A DNA stretch of 64,000 nucleotides, from assembly GCF_003287895.1 (NCBI RefSeq), contig NZ_CP030280.1:474001-538000 (forward strand), given 5' to 3'. This DNA is from Blautia argi (lineage in GTDB: Bacteria; Bacillota; Clostridia; Lachnospirales; Lachnospiraceae). Under the pieces are notes generated by a model. The model saw only the letters and a list, made by a program, of their open reading frames with translations. It ran no database searches and was not told the origin of the DNA. Below are positions 17,233 through 26,210 of this stretch, in pieces. Position numbers and translations under genes: made by a program. Each line of letters opens with the position of its first letter. Position 1 is the first letter of the stretch.

Positions 17233-18465
17233 ATGGACATTCGCTTTGTACAATCTGAAGAAGAAGCGCAGCTTGCGAGAAATGTAATCACCGGTTTTCC
17301 GTCTAAAACCCCGGAGGCGCTGCTTCACAATATGGCAGGAGAATTGAAAAAGCCTGAGGAAGGGCGCTATCTGGGCTGTTTTGACGACAATGGAAATCTG
17401 ATTGGTTCTTCTCTTTTAATGGATTTTGAGGTGAATGTAAGAGGAAAGCTGATGGAAATGGGAGGTACTGCCTACGTTTCCACCAACTTCCTGCACAAAA
17501 AGGAGCATGTGGCAAAGAATCTGATTCGCGTGGGTCTGGGCGCCTTTGCAAAAACGGGGAGAACCGTGGCAGCGCTGCACCCATTTAATCCCGCTTTTTA
17601 CCGCAAAATGGGATTTGGTTACTGCAACGAAACCATGATGTATTCTCCAAAACCTCAGTATATCCGTTCCTATGGAGATAAATCCTGTTTGTCCTATGCA
17701 AGACCGGAGGAGGAAGAGGAAATTCTGGAATTTTACAGAAACTATGCGAAGAAAACCCATGGCGCCACCATTCATTCCTTTATGGACAGACACCGTATTT
17801 TTGATATGCCGTATGTGGTGGTGTGCAGAAGAGAAGGCAGAATCACCGGATATCTCACCTTTGAATTTGTAGAGGTAGACCATTACACAGACATGTATCA
17901 TGATTTGGCTGTACGGGAACTGGTATGCGAAGATATGGAAACCATGAAACAGTTTCTCACCTTTTTTGCCTCTCAGACAGACCAGATTGAGCGGGTGCGG
18001 ATTTATACTTATGAGGAAGATTTTCATATGCTCTTTACCAATCCGGACAGCGGAGAAAACCGTGCCTTTGATGGGGCGATTCAGGAAATCGGAAGAAAGA
18101 ACATGGGATACATGTTTCGAATCCTGGACGTGAAGAAATATTTTGCTTTGCAGAATCACTGTGAACGCCCTGCAAGACGGGAATTCACCATGGAACTGCA
18201 GGTAGAAGACGATTTTATGGAAGAGAACAATACCAGCGTCCTCCTTCGTGTGCAGGGAGATAAGGTGCTTCTTACCAAAGACCGGGAACCTGACGTGGTG
18301 TTAAAGACCGGAATTGCAGATTTATCCTCTCTTGTCATGGGAGCCATTCCCCTGTCCTCTTTTTTATGGACAGAAAGAATGGAACTCAGTAACAGAAGCT
18401 ATGGGCAGGATATTCAAAATGCCATTGGGTGGAGTGAAAAGCCAAAAAATTATACTTATTTTTAA
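17233..18465 (+). CDS. Eis-family GNAT N-acetyltransferase with C-terminal SCP2-like domain
   Basis: The product has 410 residues, the length of Eis-type proteins. There are two GNAT-like domains (N-terminal with GGTAYVSTNFLHKKEHVAKNLIR; AALHPFNPAFYRKMGFGYC) and a C-terminal sterol-carrier-like domain ending with a free carboxylate (YTYF). Eis proteins acetylate amines on lysine or aminoglycosides; the substrate here is unknown. It starts 14 nt after eutQ and precedes the operon terminator, so it appears to be the last gene of the eut transcript. Confidence 0.85.
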   Translation: MDIRFVQSEEEAQLARNVITGFPSKTPEALLHNMAGELKKPEEGRYLGCFDDNGNLIGSSLLMDFEVNVRGKLMEMGGTAYVSTNFLHKKEHVAKNLIRVGLGAFAKTGRTVAALHPFNPAFYRKMGFGYCNETMMYSPKPQYIRSYGDKSCLSYARPEEEEEILEFYRNYAKKTHGATIHSFMDRHRIFDMPYVVVCRREGRITGYLTFEFVEVDHYTDMYHDLAVRELVCEDMETMKQFLTFFASQTDQIERVRIYTYEEDFHMLFTNPDSGENRAFDGAIQEIGRKNMGYMFRILDVKKYFALQNHCERPARREFTMELQVEDDFMEENNTSVLLRVQGDKVLLTKDREPDVVLKTGIADLSSLVMGAIPLSSFLWTERMELSNRSYGQDIQNAIGWSEKPKNYTYF

Positions 18466-18479
18466 AATGGAAGAAGCCG

Positions 18480-18527
18480 AAACAGGGTTGCAGTACGATA
18501 GAAAATTCGTATTGCAGCCCTGTTTTT
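18480..18527 (+). terminator. Rho-independent terminator of the eut operon
   Basis: Near-perfect stem: AACAGGGTTGCAGTACGA pairs with TCGTATTGCAGCCCTGTT, followed by TTTTT. It lies 15 nt after the GNAT gene. Confidence 0.9.
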
Positions 18528-18632
18528 AAAAATCCCGGGAAAACTAAGCTATACATTTACAGCAATCAATAGTATAATAGAAAGGATTACAGTGAAAAAC
18601 AAAGAGATTACAGATACAGGAGGAAACGGAAA

Positions 18633-19358
18633 ATGCTGCATGCATTCTCACGTTCAGAAGAACTATTAGGAAGGGAAGGGATTCAGAAGCTGGCAGATTC
18701 CCGGATTGCAGTCTTTGGTATCGGCGGAGTAGGCTCTTATGTGGTAGAAGCTTTGGCAAGAGCAGGAGTAGGCTCCCTGACGCTGGTGGACCATGATGAG
18801 GTAAGTCTTACAAATTTAAACAGGCAGCTGGTGGCACTGCGCTCTACCATGGGCAGAAAAAAGGTGCTAGTGGCAAAGGAAAGGATTCTGGACATTAATC
18901 GGGACGCTGTTGTTCATACCTACGATACTTTTTTTAACGGAGAAACGGCAGAGCTGTTTGATTTTACAGCCTTTGATTATGTGATTGATGCAGTAGACAC
19001 CGTATCTGCCAAGCTGCTTCTGATAGAAAAGGCAAAGGAGGCCAAGGTTCCGGTGATTTCCTGTATGGGAACGGGAAACAAGTTAAATCCGTCCTGCTTT
19101 CAGATTGCAGATATCTCCAAGACCAGCGTCTGCCCTCTGGCAAAGGTTATGCGGACAGAACTGAAAAAGCGCAGAATCAAAAAGGTCAAGGTTCTGTTTT
19201 CTACAGAAACCGTGGATAAGAAAAAACGAAAAGAAGAACCCTTAGAAGTCAGAAGCGGCAGCAAAAGACCGGTTCCTGCGAGCGTGTCCTTTGTACCAGG
19301 GGTGGCAGGTCTTATGATTGCCGGAGAAGTGATTCGGGATTTGGTGTTTCAAAAATAA
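18633..19358 (+). CDS. tcdA: TcdA, tRNA threonylcarbamoyladenosine dehydratase
   Basis: The product has 241 residues of the ThiF/E1-like family. It has a nucleotide-binding GIGGVGSYVVEALAR at 27-41, the arginine-bearing NLNRQL motif and DAVDTVSAK. It lacks a ubiquitin-like partner. It cyclises t6A to ct6A at position 37 of ANN-decoding tRNAs. AGGAGG lies 9 nt before the ATG. A plausible -10 TATAAT lies at 18573-18578, without a clear -35. Confidence 0.88.
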   Translation: MLHAFSRSEELLGREGIQKLADSRIAVFGIGGVGSYVVEALARAGVGSLTLVDHDEVSLTNLNRQLVALRSTMGRKKVLVAKERILDINRDAVVHTYDTFFNGETAELFDFTAFDYVIDAVDTVSAKLLLIEKAKEAKVPVISCMGTGNKLNPSCFQIADISKTSVCPLAKVMRTELKKRRIKKVKVLFSTETVDKKKRKEEPLEVRSGSKRPVPASVSFVPGVAGLMIAGEVIRDLVFQK

Positions 19359-19375
19359 ATAGAAGAGGTAGATAG

Positions 19376-20287
19376 ATGGAAAATAAGATAGAAAATCGCT
19401 TTTGCAGCTGTCTGGGAAGTGATAATGTAAAATGGAAGGAACCGATGAAAAACCATACGACCTTTCGTATCGGGGGACCGGCGGATTATTACCTCTGTCC
19501 TCACAGCACAGAGGAGTTGCAAAAGGTTGTCCAGATTTGCAGAGAGGAGCATCTTCCCTTTTTCGTGCAGGGGAACGGAAGTAATCTTCTGGTCAGTGAC
19601 AGGGGATACAGAGGCGTTGTGATTCAGTTATGGAAAAATTTCAGCGATATTTCCATAAAAGGAGAGCGGATTCATGTAAAAGCAGGCGCCCTTCTTTCTA
19701 AAACTGCCAAGGAGGCTATGGAAGCGGGTCTTGGGGGAATGGAAGAGGTATCCGGGATTCCGGGAACCATAGGCGGCGCTGTGATGATGAATGCAGGCGC
19801 TTACGGCGGAGAAATGAAGGATATTGTAGAATCCGTTACTGTGCTGACTCAGGAGGGCGAGCTTCTTACCCTGTCCCTGGAGGAAATGAAAATGGGATAC
19901 AGAACCAGTATTGTAAAGGAAAAGGGATACATTGTGGCGTCTGCTGTGTTAAAGCTTCGCCGAGGCGATAGAAAAGCCATTCAGGAAAAGATGGACGATT
20001 ATAAAGAGCGCAGAGTGAGCAAGCAGCCTCTGGATATGCCAAGCGCGGGCAGCACCTTTAAAAGACCGGAAGGATATTTTGCCGGAAAGTTGATTATGGA
20101 CGCAGGGCTTCGCGGCTTTTCCATAGGCGGCGCTCAGGTGTCAGAAAAGCACTGCGGATTTGTAGTGAATAAGGGCAATGCCACAGCAAAAGATGTGTTG
20201 GATTTGATTCATGAGGTACAGCGGCAGGTAAAAGAAAAGTTTGGAGTAGAGCTTGAGCCGGAAGTGCGGTTTTTAGGAGAATTTTAG
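19376..20287 (+). CDS. murB: MurB, UDP-N-acetylenolpyruvoylglucosamine reductase
   Basis: The product has 303 residues, a type II (Gram-positive) MurB. FAD-binding motifs: TFRIGGPADYYLCP, VQGNGSNLLVSDRGYRG and EEVSGIPGTIGGAVMMNAGAYG. The substrate region includes GYRTSIV, and SAGSTFKRP with the catalytic serine. It reduces UDP-GlcNAc-enolpyruvate to UDP-MurNAc. It lies 8 nt upstream of rapZ. Confidence 0.96.
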   Translation: MENKIENRFCSCLGSDNVKWKEPMKNHTTFRIGGPADYYLCPHSTEELQKVVQICREEHLPFFVQGNGSNLLVSDRGYRGVVIQLWKNFSDISIKGERIHVKAGALLSKTAKEAMEAGLGGMEEVSGIPGTIGGAVMMNAGAYGGEMKDIVESVTVLTQEGELLTLSLEEMKMGYRTSIVKEKGYIVASAVLKLRRGDRKAIQEKMDDYKERRVSKQPLDMPSAGSTFKRPEGYFAGKLIMDAGLRGFSIGGAQVSEKHCGFVVNKGNATAKDVLDLIHEVQRQVKEKFGVELEPEVRFLGEF

Positions 20288-20295
20288 GAGGAAGT

Positions 20296-21186
20296 ATGCG
20301 GTTTGTAATTGTAACAGGTATGTCAGGCGCGGGGAAAAGTACGGCGCTTAAAATGCTTGAGGATATGGAATATTTCTGCGTGGACAATCTGCCCGTACCC
20401 CTGATTGACAAGTTTATACAACTGGTTCGGGACGGCGGTCCCGGGGAAATTGAAAAGGTAGCCCTGGGTGTGGATATCCGAAGCGGAAAATCTCTGGACG
20501 AGCTGGTATCTGTTCTGGAAAATATTCAGATCCCGGGACTGGGAGTGGAAGTTCTCTTTCTGGACGCAGATGACGATACTCTGGTAAGGAGATATAAGGA
20601 AACAAGACGCAGCCACCCTTTGGCAGGAAATGGAAGAGTGGACGATGGTATTCGTATGGAGAGAGAAAGGCTGAGAACTCTCAAAGAATACGCAGATTAT
20701 ATTCTGGATACCAGTAAACTTCTTACCAGAGAGCTGAAGGCAGAGCTGGAGAAAATTTTTGTGGAAAACAGGGAATTTAAGAACCTGATGGTAACTGTGC
20801 TTTCTTTTGGGTTTAAGTATGGAATTCCCCAGGACGCAGATCTGGTATTTGACGTGCGTTTTCTGCCCAATCCATATTATCTGGAAAATCTACGCCCATT
20901 AAGCGGTAATGACGCTCCGGTGCGGGATTATGTGATGGGATTCGAACTGGCGCATACATTTTCAGATAAGCTGGAGGATATGATTCGCTTTTTGCTGCCA
21001 AACTATATTTCAGAGGGAAAGACCCAGCTGGTTATTGCAGTGGGGTGTACAGGAGGCAAGCATCGTTCCGTAACCCTTGCCAATGAATTGTATCATCGCC
21101 TGGAGGAAAATGAAGAATACGGAATCCGGGTGGAACATAGAGATATAGAAAAGGACGGGAAGAAATGTCTTTCTCCGGAAGCGTAA
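20296..21186 (+). CDS. rapZ: RapZ/YvcJ nucleotide-binding adaptor protein
   Basis: The product has 296 residues. Walker A GMSGAGKSTALK at residues 7-18 and the C-terminal domain GCTGGKHRSVTLANEL are diagnostic of RapZ/YvcJ. In Gammaproteobacteria RapZ regulates GlmS via small RNAs; in Bacillus YvcJ affects competence. It overlaps the whiA start by 22 nt. The yvcK gene that usually lies between rapZ and whiA is absent here. Confidence 0.95.
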   Translation: MRFVIVTGMSGAGKSTALKMLEDMEYFCVDNLPVPLIDKFIQLVRDGGPGEIEKVALGVDIRSGKSLDELVSVLENIQIPGLGVEVLFLDADDDTLVRRYKETRRSHPLAGNGRVDDGIRMERERLRTLKEYADYILDTSKLLTRELKAELEKIFVENREFKNLMVTVLSFGFKYGIPQDADLVFDVRFLPNPYYLENLRPLSGNDAPVRDYVMGFELAHTFSDKLEDMIRFLLPNYISEGKTQLVIAVGCTGGKHRSVTLANELYHRLEENEEYGIRVEHRDIEKDGKKCLSPEA

Positions 21187-22124
21187 AAGAAGAACTGCTT
21201 CGTCATGAGGATTCTGCCAGGCATTGCCAGATTGCGGAGCTGGCTGCTATGATTGCCTTTAACGGGGAGATTGTCCGTCTTCCCTCTAAAGACATTATCC
21301 TAAGAATGTCCTCGGAAAATGAAAGTATTATAAGAAAGTGCTTTACATTACTGGGAAAAACGTTTACAATAAATGGCGAAGTTTCTATTGATGAAAAGAT
21401 AGTCAGGAAAAACAACCGATTTACTATTGACATAGAAGATCCGGAAACAACTGTGAAGGTTTTGCAGGCAATTAAGGTTCTGACTGCAGACAGAAGACCG
21501 GTACACAGTGACGGGCTGGTGAGTTCTATGGTTATTCAGAAGAATTGCTGCAGACGTGCATTTTTAAGAGGGGCATTTTTATGTGCCGGCTCTATCAGCG
21601 ACCCTGAGAAGTTCTATCATTTTGAAATTGTATGTACGACTCCGGCGAAGGCATTGCAGTTACAGGAAATTATTCAGTCTTTTGAAATTGACGCAAAGAT
21701 AGTGAAACGTAAAAAATACCATGTTGTTTATGTAAAGGAAGGCGCACAAATTGTAGAACTTTTGGGACTTATGGGGGCAGGGGTTTCGCTTATGAATCTG
21801 GAGAATGTCAGGATTCTGAAAGGTATGCGTAACACTGTAAACAGAAAGGTCAACTGCGAAACAGCAAACATTAACAAAACGGTAAATGCCGCTGTAAAGC
21901 AGATGGAGGATATTATCTATATCCGGGACACCGTAGGTCTTCACAGACTGCCGGAAAATTTGGAAGAAACAGCTTTATTGAGATTGGAATATCCACAGGC
22001 ATCATTGAAGGAACTTGGAACTTTACTGTCAATTCCTGTAGGAAAATCCGGTATTAACCACAGACTGCGGAAAATATGCAGCATAGCAGAGGAACTCAGA
22101 GGAGTCAAGGAGGAACAAATATGA
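21165..22124 (+). CDS. whiA: WhiA, DNA-binding protein
   Basis: The product has 319 residues: N-terminal LAGLIDADG-homing-endonuclease-like fold (SFSGSVKEELLRH, RRAFLRGAFLCAGSISDPEK) plus C-terminal helix-turn-helix (ASLKELGTLLSIPVGKSGINHRLRKI). WhiA influences cell division and chromosome segregation in Firmicutes. The start lies within the rapZ 3' end and the stop overlaps the crh start (ATGA). Confidence 0.96.
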   Translation: MSFSGSVKEELLRHEDSARHCQIAELAAMIAFNGEIVRLPSKDIILRMSSENESIIRKCFTLLGKTFTINGEVSIDEKIVRKNNRFTIDIEDPETTVKVLQAIKVLTADRRPVHSDGLVSSMVIQKNCCRRAFLRGAFLCAGSISDPEKFYHFEIVCTTPAKALQLQEIIQSFEIDAKIVKRKKYHVVYVKEGAQIVELLGLMGAGVSLMNLENVRILKGMRNTVNRKVNCETANINKTVNAAVKQMEDIIYIRDTVGLHRLPENLEETALLRLEYPQASLKELGTLLSIPVGKSGINHRLRKICSIAEELRGVKEEQI

Positions 22125-22381
22125 TTAGAAAGTCCATTACTATCGGAATCTCAAACGGTCTGGAAGCAAGACCTATCGCAATGCTGGTACAGGTAGCAAG
22201 CCAGTACACAAGCAATATTTATCTGGAAAGCGAAGCGAGAAAGGTAAATGCAAAGAGTATCATGGGCATGATGAGTTTGGGATTGGATAACGGGGAAAGC
22301 GTAACGGTATCCATAGATGGTGCAGACGAAGAAGAAGCTATGAAAAGCATAGAAGAATACCTGAGTAATAAGGCAAAATAA
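22121..22381 (+). CDS. crh: Crh-like HPr-family catabolite repression protein
   Basis: The product has 86 residues. The position of HPr His15 is Glu (SNGLEARP), so it cannot accept phosphate from Enzyme I. Ser46 is kept (NAKSIMGMMSLG), so HPr kinase could phosphorylate it. This is the Crh pattern; Bacillus Crh has Gln15. The position after whiA matches the Bacillus yvcJ-yvcK-whiA-crh order. It would act as a CcpA cofactor. The ATG at 22121 has AAGGAGG upstream and overlaps the whiA stop. Confidence 0.85.
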   Translation: MIRKSITIGISNGLEARPIAMLVQVASQYTSNIYLESEARKVNAKSIMGMMSLGLDNGESVTVSIDGADEEEAMKSIEEYLSNKAK

Positions 22382-22415
22382 AGGAAAAAGAAAATATAAA
22401 AACAATGTGAGTAGG

Positions 22416-22455
22416 GAGAGGAAATCTGTTGCGGAAGATTTCCTCTCTGTTTTTT
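22416..22455 (+). terminator. Rho-independent terminator after crh
   Basis: GAGAGGAAATCT (22416-22427) pairs with AGATTTCCTCTC (22436-22447), followed by TGTTTTTTG. It lies between convergent genes and may also serve the GNAT gene on the minus strand. Confidence 0.9.
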
Positions 22456-22462
22456 GTTTTCT

Positions 22463-23260
22463 TCACCGCTGTCCTTCGCAGGGCGCATTTTCTCCTTTTC
22501 TTACGGCGTATTGCTGCCGGAACCAATAGGTGTACAAGTCCTGAAATCCTAAAGAGGTATAAAGGCCTTTGGCAGGAATATTTCCCTGAACAACCTGTAG
22601 ATAGGCGAAGGCAGCGCCGCACTGACGGGATGCGTTCAACAGGGTTTCGCAAATGGCTTTGCCAATACCCTGTCCCCGATAGTTCGGACAGACATGGATT
22701 GCATAAATTCCCACATAGTCCCGATCCAGGATTCCAAGTCCTGTGCCAATGATTCGGTTCCTGTCTATAGCGCAGACAGCCAAGGTATCTTTGGGAATGG
22801 CTGCGTACATGGACGGCACGATCTTTAAGTGGGTTTTATTTGTCATACCTTTCATGGAAAACAGGCCATCAAGCCACTGGGGCGAGATTTTCCTCTCCAG
22901 GGTGATGTTGACAGGCACGTTTTTGCAGTCTTGCAAAGAAGATAAATCCCGTGTCATAACCTGGGTGATATGTGCTGTAAAGTAACCTCGTTCCATAAGT
23001 TTCTGGTCAAAAGAACTGTCCAGAAGAGGGTTGATTTTATAAATAGCAGGACTTCCCCATTTTTCGTAGATTTCTTCACAGTAATCCAGTTTATCAGGAA
23101 GAGGGATAGAAGAAGGACCGAGCTGCTCAATGCAGTTGGTACGGTGTGTATAAAAGTGGGAAAAACGGAGAATCCAGCCGTCATAAATCTGCATTTGGTA
23201 GGAAGGCCAGGCATTTAAAGAGAGGTCTTCAATAATTTTAATTTTCTGTTCTGTTTCCAT
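22463..23260 (-). CDS. GNAT-family N-acetyltransferase
   Basis: The product has 265 residues. The N-terminal half resembles the Firmicute GNAT subfamily with WPSYQMQIYDGWILRFSHFY. The acetyl-CoA site lies in VGIYAIHVCPNYRGQGIGKA, followed by AFAYLQVVQGNIPAKGLYTSLGF. The substrate is unknown. The start METEQK was chosen over a start 7 codons upstream because AAGGCGG sits 9 nt before it. Confidence 0.83.
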   Translation of the reverse strand: METEQKIKIIEDLSLNAWPSYQMQIYDGWILRFSHFYTHRTNCIEQLGPSSIPLPDKLDYCEEIYEKWGSPAIYKINPLLDSSFDQKLMERGYFTAHITQVMTRDLSSLQDCKNVPVNITLERKISPQWLDGLFSMKGMTNKTHLKIVPSMYAAIPKDTLAVCAIDRNRIIGTGLGILDRDYVGIYAIHVCPNYRGQGIGKAICETLLNASRQCGAAFAYLQVVQGNIPAKGLYTSLGFQDLYTYWFRQQYAVRKGENAPCEGQR

Positions 23261-23314
23261 AGATGTTTCCGCCTTTTGCATTGCTATTTATTTAAAGTGT
23301 TAAACAGTAAGTTT

Positions 23315-23343
23315 ATTATAAGGGAACAAAGAGGAAGAATCAA
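23315..23343 (-). promoter_or_regulatory. Sigma-A-type promoter for the GNAT gene
   Basis: On the minus strand, TTGATT (-35) and TATAAT (-10) are separated by 17 nt. It is divergent from the next promoter. Confidence 0.75.
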
Positions 23344-23351
23344 GACCTGCC

Positions 23352-23380
23352 TTGCAATCAAGGGAAAGTTGTAGTAGAAT
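23352..23380 (+). promoter_or_regulatory. Sigma-A-type promoter for the M18 aminopeptidase gene
   Basis: TTGCAA (-35, 23352-23357) and TAGAAT (-10, 23375-23380) are separated by 17 nt. The start codon is 34 nt downstream. Confidence 0.65.
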
Positions 23381-23413
23381 CGAGGAAGAATGAAAATACA
23401 GGAGGCAGATAAC

Positions 23414-24793
23414 ATGAAAACAGAAAATGCTTGGAAAAAATACAGTGATAAAACAGAAGTTTTTGATTTTTGCGAGAAATATAAATCCTTTATGAGTACC
23501 TGCAAGACAGAACGGGAATGTGTCACAGAAATGGTGCAGAAGGCAGAAGCAGCAGGCTACCGCAATCTGGAAGAAGTCATTGAAAAGGGCGAAAGCCTGA
23601 AGCCGGGAGATAAGGTATATGCCAACAACATGGGAAAATGTCTGGCAATGTATCTCATTGGAGAAGAACCTCTGGAAAAAGGTATGAGAATCCTGGGCGC
23701 ACATATTGATTCTCCAAGACTGGACTTAAAGCAGAATCCGTTATACGAAGACCAGGAGCTGGCTCTTCTGGATACCCATTATTACGGCGGAATTAAGAAA
23801 TATCAGTGGGTAACATTGCCTATGGCGCTTCACGGTGCTGTGGCAAAGAAAAACGGTGAAGTGGTAAACGTGGTAATTGGTGAAGATGCCAATGATCCGG
23901 TGGTAGGTATTTCTGACCTTCTGGTGCATCTGGCCGCAAAACAGCAGCAGAAGACAGCAGCAGAGGTTATTGAAGGTGAAAACCTCAATGTATTAATCGG
24001 AAGCATTCCTTTAGAGGCCGAAGAGGAAGAGCCTGTAAAAGCACAAATTCTCTCTGTTTTGAAAGAAAAATATGATATGGAGGAGGAAGACTTCCTTTCT
24101 GCAGAATTTGAAGTCGTACCAGCCGGTCCTGCAAGAGATTACGGGCTGGACAGAAGCATGGTTATGGCGTACGGACATGACGACCGTGTTTGCTCTTATC
24201 CTTCCTTTATGGCAATGCTTGCACAGGATAAGGTGAAATATACTTCCGTGTGTCTGCTGGTAGATAAAGAGGAAATCGGAAGTGTGGGAGCCACTGGCAT
24301 GCAGTCCCGTTTCTTTGAAAACACCACTGCAGAGGTTATGCATGCAGCAGGTCAGTACAGCGAACTGCTGCTCAGAAGAGCGCTGAAAAACTCCATGATG
24401 CTTTCTTCTGACGTAAGTGCAGCCTTTGATCCCAACTATCCGGAAGTTATGGAAAAGAAAAACAGTGCATATCTGGGACATGGCATTACCTTTAACAAAT
24501 ATACAGGTTCCAGAGGAAAAGGCGGTTCTAATGATGCAAACCCGGAATACATTGCAAAGCTGCGCAAAATCATGGAGGACAATCAGGTAGCTTTCCAGAC
24601 AGCAGAGCTTGGTAAGGTAGACCAGGGCGGCGGCGGAACCATTGCCTACATACTTGCCAACTACAATATGGAAGTTATCGACTGCGGTGTAGCTGTATTA
24701 AACATGCATTCTCCGTGGGAAATCGCAAGCAAGGTGGATATCTATGAAGCATACAGAGGATACTGTGCTTTCCTTGCTTCAGAAGTGAAATAA
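23414..24793 (+). CDS. M18-family zinc aminopeptidase
   Basis: The product has 460 residues of the M18 (aspartyl aminopeptidase-like) family. Metal ligands are visible in LGAHIDSPRLDLK, LVDKEEIGSVGATG, AYGHDDRVCSY and NMHSPWE. It is a cytosolic exopeptidase that removes N-terminal residues from peptides. I prefer the ATG at 23414 (GGAGG 8-12 nt upstream) to an ATG at 23390. Confidence 0.93.
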   Translation: MKTENAWKKYSDKTEVFDFCEKYKSFMSTCKTERECVTEMVQKAEAAGYRNLEEVIEKGESLKPGDKVYANNMGKCLAMYLIGEEPLEKGMRILGAHIDSPRLDLKQNPLYEDQELALLDTHYYGGIKKYQWVTLPMALHGAVAKKNGEVVNVVIGEDANDPVVGISDLLVHLAAKQQQKTAAEVIEGENLNVLIGSIPLEAEEEEPVKAQILSVLKEKYDMEEEDFLSAEFEVVPAGPARDYGLDRSMVMAYGHDDRVCSYPSFMAMLAQDKVKYTSVCLLVDKEEIGSVGATGMQSRFFENTTAEVMHAAGQYSELLLRRALKNSMMLSSDVSAAFDPNYPEVMEKKNSAYLGHGITFNKYTGSRGKGGSNDANPEYIAKLRKIMEDNQVAFQTAELGKVDQGGGGTIAYILANYNMEVIDCGVAVLNMHSPWEIASKVDIYEAYRGYCAFLASEVK

Positions 24794-24885
24794 TAAATTG
24801 GCACTATACATCTGTGCTGAAAAATGTTAATATAGACTATATTATGAAAACATGAAGGCAAAGTTGTAAAGTGAGGAGTACACAA

Positions 24886-26133
24886 ATGTCAAAAATACTG
24901 AAAATTATAGTGAATCTGGTGGTTCTCTTTTCCATAATTGTCGCAGCTGCTCTTTTAGTGCCTCCTTTTGCCGGGGTGGATACGGTGATGAATGACAATA
25001 CCGGAACAGAAACCAATCTTCCTATAGGTTCCGTGGCGTACGGAAAGAGTGTGAATGTAAAGAATCTGGAAAAAAAGGACAAGATTATTTATAGTGAAGG
25101 TTCCAGTTCCTATATTTACGAAATTCAGGATATGGATTCCAGCGCAGGTATTTATCAGGTGAAAGATGTTTACAGCAAAAGCAGTGAAACCGAAACCTTG
25201 AATCTACAGAAATCTGTTCCGAAGGTTATGGTTGTGGTTCCCCTGATTGGATATGCGGCGATTGCTCTCCAGAGCAAGGAAGGGCTTATTGTTGTGGGCG
25301 TGGGAATTGTTCTTTTGATTATCCTCTTTGTTCTCTCAGAGCTTTGGCGTAAAGATAAAGATGATGAGGACGAGGAAGAAGAGGACGGCAAGGAAGAATA
25401 TGAGGACAGCGAAGAAGATGACGGGGAAGAGGAAGAAGAAAAACTCGGCTTCCGGGAACGTCGCCGTCTGAAAAAGGAAGAGAAACGCCGCCTCAGAGAA
25501 GAAGAGGAAGAAGAGCAGGAAGACGAAGAAGATGACGGGGAAGAGGAAGAAGAAAAACTCAGCTTTCGGGAACGCCGTCGCCTGAAGAAAGAAGAAAAAC
25601 ATCGCCGCAAGCTGGAAAAGAAAGGACTTCCGGACGAGGAGGAAGATGATGAAGAGGAAGAAGAACTTCCAAAAGCCTCCAATCAGACGGAAGAGCCGGA
25701 ACTCCAGGGCTATGACGATGCCATGAAGGACGCTATGTCTTCCATTGCTATGGGAGTTGCCTCTGTCAGTGAGCCGGAGCAGACCCCTGATGCCACAAGA
25801 ATGATGCCGGATGCAGAGGAACTGGAAAAGGCAGCAGAGGAAGCAGCGCAGAAAACTGCAGAAGCGACGGAACAGCCGGAATCTTCAGCAGAAGCAGAAC
25901 AACCGGAAGAAAGTCAGAAAGCGGAAGCTTCTGAGCAGGAATCTGAGAACTATAATAATATAGAAGAAACAGAAACTGAAGAGATAGAAATGCCGGTGAA
26001 TGTAAATGCGGTACCGAAGAGTCCAAGTGTGCAGGAGCTTCTTGCAAAGGCACAGGCAGCCGGAGAAAAACCTGAAGTAAAAACAGATGAAGACAATGAA
26101 ATTACCTTATTAGATTATTCAGATATTCTATAA
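24886..26133 (+). CDS. Signal-peptidase-like membrane protein with highly charged cytosolic tail
   Basis: The product has 415 residues. TM1 is at residues 4-28 (ILKIIVNLVVLFSIIVAAALLV in the N-terminal part). An extracytosolic domain of about 85 residues resembles the S26 signal peptidase core (LPIGSVAYGKSVNVKNLEKKDKI), but I do not see the Ser-Lys or Ser-His catalytic pair. TM2 is near 140-155 (GLIVVGVGIVLLIILFVL). The tail of about 255 residues is very rich in Glu/Asp and Lys/Arg, with a tandem repeat. A DYSDIL terminus ends the protein. Function unknown; perhaps a scaffold protein. Confidence 0.6.
   Translation: MSKILKIIVNLVVLFSIIVAAALLVPPFAGVDTVMNDNTGTETNLPIGSVAYGKSVNVKNLEKKDKIIYSEGSSSYIYEIQDMDSSAGIYQVKDVYSKSSETETLNLQKSVPKVMVVVPLIGYAAIALQSKEGLIVVGVGIVLLIILFVLSELWRKDKDDEDEEEEDGKEEYEDSEEDDGEEEEEKLGFRERRRLKKEEKRRLREEEEEEQEDEEDDGEEEEEKLSFRERRRLKKEEKHRRKLEKKGLPDEEEDDEEEEELPKASNQTEEPELQGYDDAMKDAMSSIAMGVASVSEPEQTPDATRMMPDAEELEKAAEEAAQKTAEATEQPESSAEAEQPEESQKAEASEQESENYNNIEETETEEIEMPVNVNAVPKSPSVQELLAKAQAAGEKPEVKTDEDNEITLLDYSDIL
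25411..25608 (+). repeat. Tandem internal repeat in the charged tail
   Basis: A 36-nt segment at 25411-25446 recurs exactly at 25525-25560 (offset 114 nt, 38 codons). Both copies continue into nearly the same coding sequence for FRERRRLKKEEK. The unit alternates an acidic block with a basic block. Confidence 0.85.
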
Positions 26134-26138
26134 AAAAG

Positions 26139-26210
26139 AGCTGTCCCGCAGATGAGAGTCAGGAGGGTGAAGGATAGAACCTTTTTAGACTACATCGCGG
26201 GGCAGCTTTT
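26139..26210 (+). terminator. Terminator between the membrane-protein gene and the S10 operon
   Basis: AGCTGTCCCGC (26139-26149) pairs with GCGGGGCAGCT (26197-26207) over a 47-nt loop with further pairing (GATG/CATC), followed by TTTT. Confidence 0.75.

Noticed and set aside
25170..25682. Long Ser-rich ORF on the minus strand
   Set aside because: It is the antisense of the Glu/Lys repeats (GAA/GAG codons read as TTC/CTC/TCT); no ribosome site.
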